Positions 14,365 through 18,085 of a DNA stretch of 18,085 bases are shown here, piece after piece (the stretch's first letter is position 1; each line of letters starts with the position of its first letter). The stretch spans positions 1 to 18,085 of the forward strand of contig JBAZND010000005.1 of the NCBI GenBank assembly GCA_041649415.1. The letters are read 5' to 3'. The DNA is from JALOAR01 sp041649415 (GTDB lineage: Bacteria; Patescibacteriota; Minisyncoccia; UBA6257; Colwellbacteraceae). The position numbers and the translations under genes are program-made. The notes under the pieces are model-generated. The model searched no databases and was not told where the DNA came from. It worked only from the letters and a program-made list of their open reading frames with translations.

Positions 14365-16110
14365 TTATTTTTTCGCTTTTATTGTTTCTATTCTTTTGAC
14401 TATTTCCATAAGCGCTGGGATTCTCCCCAATTTCTCTTCTTCGGAGAGGCTGCGTGATTTCATTTCCGCAGAGAGAGCGTCGCGGTTTTCCATTAAAGCC
14501 TCTAATTCCAGTTGTTCGGCGAGTTCCGATATTTCTCGTTCAATGTTTTCAACCGTAAGTCCCGATCTGAGGGAGAATTCAGCGATTTTTTGCTGCACGG
14601 ACTCGTTCTGCGGCGATCCGTCCGAAACAATGGCATTATAGAGTTCTAGCTGCTCCACTGGCAAATATGTCTTGACCCTCTCTAACTCCGATTTGGCGAG
14701 AGGAGAAGCGAAATAAAGGGAGATTAGCCTTTCGGCGATTAAGCCCCGTCGGCCCGCGAGATTGGCGGATGGTTTTGAAGCAGCTGGAAGAACTTTTATC
14801 GCGGGGTGGAGCGGGGTGGAATTGGAATTGCCAAACGATTTGGCCTCAAGCAAGAGATCCGTTTCTTTCAGACCGGAGCGAAGAGCCAGTTCCCTCATCC
14901 AATAAGCGCGGTCAATGACGCTCGGCATGTTCGTTATTTTTCCCAAAATGATTCTCACGCTTTGCTTTTTGGTCCCAATATCGCGATTACTTACTGGATG
15001 GCGCGCCATATAATATTCCATTGCCGGAATGGAACGAGATACTATCTCTTTCAATACCCCCGGTTTTTCGGCAACGACATCTGCCGGATCTTTCAATCCG
15101 CCCGTCTCGGAAATGTTTGACAGGTCCAAGACTCTTGTTTCAAAATCCTCTTTTTGCGCAAGATCAATGCTCCGCTCCATTGCTCTTTTGCCCGCTTCGT
15201 CATTGTCAAAGTTCAGGATAAGTTTTCCCGCGTATCTCTTGAGAATGGAAAGTTGTTTTTCCGTGAGAGCGGTGCCCGATGTTCCGACCGTGTTTTTGAC
15301 TCCGTCTTGGTGGGACATAATCACATCCATTTGACCCTCAACCAAAAGGACTTCGCCCGTTTCACGGATGCCTTCTTTTGATTTTGAAAGGCCGTATAAC
15401 AAACGCGATTTGGAGAATATCGGCGTTTCCGGAGAATTAACGTATTTACCCGCATCGCCCGTATCAAATTGCGGTAAAACTCTTCCTGTAAAACCGATTA
15501 CTTTCCCAAAATTGGACTCTAAAGGAAACATAACTCTTCCCCTAAAGCGGTCAATATATTTTCCCCGCTCCGTTTTCATGATAAGTCCCGCACGAGCGGC
15601 ATCCGTAACGTTAAATCCTAAATCCATTAAATGCATCGCGAGACCTTCAAAATCGTTCGGAGAAAAGCCTATTTCAAATTCTTCAATTGATCCCGCGGAT
15701 AATTTTCGCGAGAAGAGATATTCGGAAGCGACGGGGTTTTTAACAAGACATTTCCGGTAATAGTCGGTGGCGGCGCGATTAATGTCGTAAAGCACGCCGA
15801 ATTCTTTTTGTTCGGAAGGGCTCACGCGACCCAAAGGAATGTTTGCCTTCTCGGCGAGAAGTTTCAAAGCCTCATAAAATTCCAGATTGTCGTATTTCAT
15901 AAGGAACTTGAAAATGTCCCCTCCTTCGTTACAGCCAAAGCAGTGCCAAATTTGCCTGTCCGGCGAAACCATAAACGAGGGCGTTTTTTCCTTGTGAAAC
16001 GGACAATTGGCTTTGAAGTTCGCTCCCGCAGGTTTTAACTCCAAATAGCCGCGGAGAAATTCCACGAGGTCCAGTTTTTCTTTTATTTGCTCCACCGCCT
16101 TATCGGCCAT
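14365..16110 (-). CDS. dnaG: DNA primase
   Basis: DnaG synthesises RNA primers at the replication fork. The 581-residue product has the N-terminal CHC2 zinc-binding domain, with ligands Cys36, His39, Cys57 and Cys60 (NCPFHKEKTPSF, IWHCFGCNEGGD). The polymerase core follows (FRGRVMFPLESNFGKVIGFTGR), with a TOPRIM fold carrying Glu258 (LLVEGQMD) and Asp302/Asp304 (NFDNDEAGKRA). The C-terminal 200 residues are helical and variable, in the position of the helicase-binding domain. Length is normal for the family. It starts the dnaG-rpoD-alaS block. A weak promoter-like sequence lies just upstream. Confidence 0.96.
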   Translation of the reverse strand: MADKAVEQIKEKLDLVEFLRGYLELKPAGANFKANCPFHKEKTPSFMVSPDRQIWHCFGCNEGGDIFKFLMKYDNLEFYEALKLLAEKANIPLGRVSPSEQKEFGVLYDINRAATDYYRKCLVKNPVASEYLFSRKLSAGSIEEFEIGFSPNDFEGLAMHLMDLGFNVTDAARAGLIMKTERGKYIDRFRGRVMFPLESNFGKVIGFTGRVLPQFDTGDAGKYVNSPETPIFSKSRLLYGLSKSKEGIRETGEVLLVEGQMDVIMSHQDGVKNTVGTSGTALTEKQLSILKRYAGKLILNFDNDEAGKRAMERSIDLAQKEDFETRVLDLSNISETGGLKDPADVVAEKPGVLKEIVSRSIPAMEYYMARHPVSNRDIGTKKQSVRIILGKITNMPSVIDRAYWMRELALRSGLKETDLLLEAKSFGNSNSTPLHPAIKVLPAASKPSANLAGRRGLIAERLISLYFASPLAKSELERVKTYLPVEQLELYNAIVSDGSPQNESVQQKIAEFSLRSGLTVENIEREISELAEQLELEALMENRDALSAEMKSRSLSEEEKLGRIPALMEIVKRIETIKAKK

Positions 16111-16116
16111 TTACGT

Positions 16117-16147
16117 ATAGTATTACGCAAAAGACACACAGGTTCAA
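16117..16147 (-). promoter_or_regulatory. Weak candidate promoter for dnaG block
   Basis: On the minus strand TTGAAC (16147-16142) precedes two overlapping -10 options: TAATAC with 16-base spacing (16125-16120) or TACTAT with 19-base spacing (16122-16117). Neither spacing nor match is ideal. The position, six to nine bases before the dnaG ATG in the 68-base ddl-dnaG gap, agrees with the near-leaderless layout of other genes here. Confidence 0.3.
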
Positions 16148-16178
16148 AAAAGGTTCTTTTTGCCTTATCAGATAACTT

Positions 16179-17123
16179 TTAACGCCCGTATCTTCTTATG
16201 GCGGCAGCGATGATTTTGTCCAGGAGCGCGCTATTGGAAAGCCCCATATAGTTTGCTTCCTGCGGCAGAAGAGTGGCAGGGTCAAGACCGGGAAGGGTAT
16301 TTATTTCAAGAACGTAAATTTGACCATTGTTTCCGATTATCATATCCGTTCGGGAGTAACCTGACGCGTCGATTATTCGATGAACGGCAAGGGCGGTTTC
16401 CTGAACTTCTTCCGTTTCCCTTTTCGTAATGGGAGCGGGAGTGATTTCTTTGGAAGCTCCTTTTACGTATTTGGCTTCGTAATCAAACAGTTCGGCTTTA
16501 ACGGGAAAAACTTCGGTTGGGGGCAAAGGAATATTTCCGTGTTCATCTTCCAACACTCCGCAGGTGACTTCCCTCCCCGAAATGTATTTTTGAACCATGG
16601 CGGTTCGGCTTACTTCGAACACTTTGCATAGAGCTTCCCGCATATAAAATTCGTTCCGCGCGATGCTTGTTCCAATTGAAGACCCCCGATCAGCGGGTTT
16701 CACAACCACAGGATAATCAAATGGCGAACCAAAATGGGCCCAATCGTCGTAGCGAGTGATTTCTTTCCAGGCAGGAACGTTAAGGTCGTGCGCGGTAAAA
16801 AGTTTTGCGGACGCAAGCTTGTTCATTCCAAGCGCGCTGGCTTTTGCGGATGAGCCCGTGTATGGCAAACCTATACTTTCTAAAAATTGTTGGACCGTCC
16901 CGTCCTCTCCATATTCGCCGTGGAGAGCGATAAAAGCGATGTCCGCCCTGTCAATAAGCTCTTCAAAGGAGACAGACCATTCGCCGTCTCGGCTGATGTG
17001 CACTGGAATCACTTCGTATCTTTCCTTATCCAAATTGTCGCAAACCATTTTGCCGCTTGCGATGGATACATCGTGTTCGGAAGATGGGCCACCCATCAAC
17101 ACGGCTATCCTGATTTTTCTCAT
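16179..17123 (-). CDS. ddl: D-alanine--D-alanine ligase
   Basis: Ddl joins two D-alanines with ATP for peptidoglycan precursors in the cytoplasm. From ATG 17123 the product has 314 residues, typical for the family. It begins MRKIRIAVLMGGPSSEHDVS with the catalytic Glu at 16. It then shows LHGEYGEDGTVQQFLESIGLPYTG, the ATP-grasp strand VVVKPADRGSSIG, and the metal-binding end VLEINTLPGLDPATLLP at about 271-287. An ATG at 17144 would add seven residues (MYNLVKG) but would start inside a -10 like sequence, so the family start is preferred. Its presence implies a peptidoglycan wall, consistent with ftsQ in the window. Confidence 0.96.
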   Translation of the reverse strand: MRKIRIAVLMGGPSSEHDVSIASGKMVCDNLDKERYEVIPVHISRDGEWSVSFEELIDRADIAFIALHGEYGEDGTVQQFLESIGLPYTGSSAKASALGMNKLASAKLFTAHDLNVPAWKEITRYDDWAHFGSPFDYPVVVKPADRGSSIGTSIARNEFYMREALCKVFEVSRTAMVQKYISGREVTCGVLEDEHGNIPLPPTEVFPVKAELFDYEAKYVKGASKEITPAPITKRETEEVQETALAVHRIIDASGYSRTDMIIGNNGQIYVLEINTLPGLDPATLLPQEANYMGLSNSALLDKIIAAAIRRYGR

Positions 17124-17135
17124 CCCTTTAACTAA

Positions 17136-17141
17136 ATTATA
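17136..17141 (-). promoter_or_regulatory. Possible -10 element for ddl (TATAAT)
   Basis: A perfect TATAAT lies on the minus strand 12 bases before the preferred ddl ATG. At 16-18-base spacing there is no -35 match, because that region falls in the stem of the upstream terminator. It is offered because ddl is otherwise cut off from transcription by that terminator. Confidence 0.4.
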
Positions 17142-17145
17142 CATC

Positions 17146-17181
17146 AAACAAAAATCCCGCGCTTTGGGGCGCGGGATTTTT
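17146..17181 (-). terminator. Intrinsic terminator of the RRM protein gene
   Basis: A perfect 12-bp stem (AAAATCCCGCGC at 17151-17162 pairs with 17169-17180) encloses a six-base loop. On the minus strand the stem is followed by a T-rich run (TTTTTGTTTG). It begins about ten bases after the RRM gene stop. The GC-rich base plus T run is textbook rho-independent termination and the strongest terminator seen in the window. Confidence 0.9.
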
Positions 17182-17190
17182 GCGTTAGAG

Positions 17191-17487
17191 TTACCAGCTT
17201 TTTCCGAAGTTCCCACCGTTATCACGCCTAGGGCGTTCTTCCATGGGACGAGCCTCGTTCACTTTGATGGTGCGGCCACCGAGATCGGTGCCGTCAAACA
17301 TCTCTATGGCGCGCTGTGCTTCCTCATCGGAGGCGAATTCAACGAATCCGAATCCTTTTGATCGGCCGCTCATCTTATCAATGATGACGGTAGCCGAATC
17401 AACGGTGCCGGCTTTGGAGAAGACTTCTTTGAGTTCTTCGTCCCTAGTGGCATAAGGAAGGCCTCCTACGTAGAGTTTTTTGGCCAT
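17191..17487 (-). CDS. Small RRM-family RNA-binding protein
   Basis: The 98-residue product is a single RNA recognition motif with a short Arg/Gly-containing tail. RNP2 is LYVGGL (5-10) and RNP1 is KGFGFVEF (44-51), with the aromatic residues that stack on RNA bases in place. The tail (RPRRDNGGNFGKSW) resembles the glycine-rich end of cyanobacterial Rbp proteins, which are linked to cold response and RNA handling. The gene is monocistronic, with its own strong promoter, long leader and terminator, implying high and separately controlled expression. The RNA target is unknown. Confidence 0.93.
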   Translation of the reverse strand: MAKKLYVGGLPYATRDEELKEVFSKAGTVDSATVIIDKMSGRSKGFGFVEFASDEEAQRAIEMFDGTDLGGRTIKVNEARPMEERPRRDNGGNFGKSW

Positions 17488-17582
17488 TAATTTTTCTTTT
17501 ATAATTAGTAAGCCCGACCTCTTTCCTAAGGGACTTCGCGCAAAAGGCTAACTTCCACTCACCGGAAACCTTGAACTTACAG
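17488..17582 (-). promoter_or_regulatory. Long 5' leader of the RRM protein mRNA
   Basis: With the promoter at 17589-17617, transcription would start near 17582 and leave a leader of about 95 bases before the RRM ATG. GTAAG near its 5' end can pair with CTTAC at about 17506-17510. Just upstream of the RRM start is an A/T-rich stretch (AATTATAAAAGAAAAATTA) with no clear Shine-Dalgarno sequence. Leaders of this length on RNA-binding protein genes can carry temperature or autoregulatory control; no known riboswitch class is recognised here. Confidence 0.45.
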
Positions 17583-17588
17583 TGAGGA

Positions 17589-17617
17589 ATTATCCAAGCA
17601 AACGCCTGTTTTGTCAA
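17589..17617 (-). promoter_or_regulatory. Near-consensus sigma70 promoter for the RRM protein gene
   Basis: On the minus strand a perfect TTGACA (17617-17612) is separated by 17 bases from GATAAT (17594-17589), a five-of-six match. This is the best promoter match in the window and faces the RRM gene. Confidence 0.8.
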
Positions 17618-17635
17618 CAAGGCCTCAAAATGGAG

Positions 17636-17665
17636 TTGAAGATAGCGTGTTTTTCCTGCTATAAA
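17636..17665 (+). promoter_or_regulatory. Candidate original tRNA-Ser promoter (plus strand)
   Basis: TTGAAG (17636-17641) and TATAAA (17660-17665) are 18 bases apart, and TGC directly before the -10 makes it an extended -10. Predicted start is near 17672, about 40 bases before the broken tRNA copy at 17713. It is divergent from the RRM promoter. It probably drove the tRNA-Ser gene before the nuclease gene arrived and may now transcribe the nuclease gene. Confidence 0.5.
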
Positions 17666-17712
17666 TGACCTATTGGAGGTTTATCTGCCCGTGGACAGAA
17701 GCCGCAAGTTTT

Positions 17713-17759
17713 GGAGAGGTCGCATAGTCCTGCCTGCCGGCAGGCAGGGGCCTAGTGCG
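17713..17759 (+). pseudogene. Broken 5' copy of tRNA-Ser(GGA), interrupted in the D-loop
   Basis: Bases 17713-17727 (GGAGAGGTCGCATAG) and 17749-17759 (GGCCTAGTGCG) are identical to tRNA-Ser bases 1-15 and 17-27 at 18000-18014 and 18016-18026. Between them, 21 bases, mostly a perfect palindrome, replace a single A of the D-loop. Identity ends abruptly where the anticodon stem should begin, so there is no anticodon, T arm or 3' acceptor strand. The identity extends two bases upstream (TT) of the tRNA start in both copies. Confidence 0.85.
17729..17748. repeat. Perfect 20-bp GC-rich palindrome
   Basis: CCTGCCTGCC is followed immediately by its exact reverse complement GGCAGGCAGG. Its sequence, translated in one frame, gives LPAGRQ. 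From memory, peptides of this kind recur in predicted proteins of Parcubacteria genomes, so this is probably one copy of a dispersed palindromic repeat. It is the only copy in this window and sits inside the D-loop part of the broken tRNA. Confidence 0.8.
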
Positions 17760-17765
17760 TACATT

Positions 17766-18014
17766 ATGTTTTTTGTCTATGTTCTGAAAAGTTTAAAAGA
17801 CGGAAATTTATACATTGGCAGAACTAATAACGTGTATCGGCGTTTTAGAGAACACAGTAGAGGGGCCGTTCCATCAACAAGATCACGAAGGCCTTTTATT
17901 TTAGCTAAAGTTATCTCCGTTGATACCGAGTTAGAGTCTGTTAAACTTGAGAAAGAGTTAAAGAAGGGATATAAGAGGGAAGAGTTAAAGAAAGAACTTG
18001 GAGAGGTCGCATAG
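17766..18014 (+). CDS. Small GIY-YIG nuclease overlapping tRNA-Ser
   Basis: From ATG 17766 the product has 82 residues, the size of single-domain GIY-YIG (UPF0213/YhbQ-like) proteins. The fold's hallmarks are VYVL (4-7) and LYIG (15-18) for the GIY and YIG strands, RTNNVYRRFREH (19-30) with the catalytic arginine, and a helix with the metal-binding Glu (about 62, KLEKELKKGYKREEL). The frame ends GEVA-stop, with the final 15 bases being the first 15 of the tRNA-Ser gene, so the tRNA supplies the stop codon. Upstream lies a broken tRNA-Ser 5' copy. A frame extension to TTG 17673 would run through that relic and the palindrome and is not credible. It is probably a minimal mobile or homing-type nuclease targeting tRNA genes; activity is untested. 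Confidence 0.85.
   Translation: MFFVYVLKSLKDGNLYIGRTNNVYRRFREHSRGAVPSTRSRRPFILAKVISVDTELESVKLEKELKKGYKREELKKELGEVA
17947..17975 (+). promoter_or_regulatory. Promoter for tRNA-Ser inside the GIY-YIG reading frame
   Basis: TTGAGA (17947-17952) and TATAAG (17970-17975) are separated by exactly 17 bases, each matching consensus at five of six positions. The predicted start is near 17982, giving an 18-base leader before the tRNA at 18000. The same bases encode the conserved C-terminal helix of the nuclease (LEKELKKGYK). Confidence 0.65.
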
Positions 18015-18084
18015 AGGCCTAGTGCGCTCGCTTGGAAAGCGGGTATACCGCAAGGTATCGAGGGTTCGAATCCCTCCCTCTCCG
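18000..18084 (+). tRNA. tRNA-Ser (anticodon GGA)
   Basis: A complete class II cloverleaf can be drawn. The acceptor stem GGAGAGG pairs with CCTCTCC at 18077-18083, with discriminator G at 18084. The D stem is GCA/TGC with an 11-base loop containing GG. The anticodon stem CTCGC/GCGGG has loop TTGGAAA, giving anticodon GGA at 18034-18036, which reads UCC and UCU. The long variable arm has a TACC/GGTA stem, and the T arm is GAGGG-TTCGAAT-CCCTC. The base after the discriminator is C, the last base of the window, so an encoded CCA is likely but cannot be confirmed. Its 5' end overlaps the nuclease gene by 15 bases. Confidence 0.97.
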
Positions 18085-18085
18085 C

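Noticed and set aside
16141..16166. A/T hairpin between ddl and dnaG as a terminator
   Set aside because: The stem is a few A-T pairs with one G-C pair, with no GC-rich base and no following T run.
17124..17225. Upstream extension of ddl to an alternative start near 17225
   Set aside because: The extra 34 residues would be read from the RRM 3' end and the terminator stem, and Ddl proteins begin at the MRKIRIAVLMGG segment.
17673..17765. N-terminal extension of the GIY-YIG frame from a TTG at 17673
   Set aside because: It would translate the tRNA relic and the palindrome (RIVLPAGRQG) and add nothing resembling the family; the ATG at 17766 gives the normal GIY-YIG start.
1..18085. Recoded UGA or a CRISPR array
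   Set aside because: All conserved proteins are complete with standard stops and rpoD ends in TGA; no regularly spaced direct repeats are present.

Overview
The window is a dense, almost wholly minus-strand stretch of core information-processing genes. It most likely comes from a Patescibacteria (Candidate Phyla Radiation) genome of the Parcubacteria type. The clues are trimmed essential proteins (alanyl-tRNA synthetase without its C-terminal domain, an RNA polymerase alpha subunit that stops after its N-terminal domain, short IF-1 and L13), genes separated by 0-20 bases or overlapping, a membrane protein with a baseplate-J-like domain, and a GC-rich palindrome encoding an LPAGRQ-type peptide. 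I associate that palindrome with this group from memory only. All frames close with normal stops and TGA is used as a stop (sigma factor), so the code is standard rather than the UGA-Gly code of Gracilibacteria and Absconditabacteria.

Layout. Positions 3-176 (+) hold the 3' end of an unrecognised gene that converges on, and overlaps by nine bases, the ftsQ-like gene at 168-992 (-). Reading leftward from 8592 is a very long block in one direction: infA, rpmJ, rpsM, rpsK, rpsD, rpoA, rplQ, rplM, rpsI (the classical alpha-operon order), then a family 2 glycosyltransferase, greA, lysS, serS and ftsQ. A promoter-like sequence precedes infA and a second one lies before lysS. Upstream is a second block, also leftward from 16110: dnaG, rpoD, alaS, an FtsA/PilM-like protein of 315 residues and a single-pass membrane protein of 533 residues. 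Next come ddl (D-alanine ligase), a strong intrinsic terminator, and a small RRM RNA-binding protein with a near-consensus promoter and a leader of about 95 bases.

At the right edge, on the plus strand, an intact tRNA-Ser(GGA) gene is overlapped by the 3' end of a small GIY-YIG nuclease gene. Upstream of that nuclease gene lies a broken copy of the 5' part of the same tRNA, interrupted in the D-loop by a perfect 20-bp palindrome. A near-consensus promoter sits inside the last part of the nuclease reading frame, correctly placed to transcribe the intact tRNA. The simplest reading is a one-gene nuclease element inserted in a tRNA gene that restores both the tRNA 5' end and its promoter. This is the most interesting structure here.

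Together the genes cover replication priming (DnaG), transcription (RpoA, primary sigma, GreA), translation (IF-1, ribosomal proteins, Ser/Lys/Ala-tRNA synthetases, tRNA-Ser) and wall or division functions (Ddl, FtsQ, FtsA-like protein). Several promoter -10 elements lie only 6-12 bases from start codons and few genes have a Shine-Dalgarno sequence, which suggests leaderless or SD-independent translation starts.
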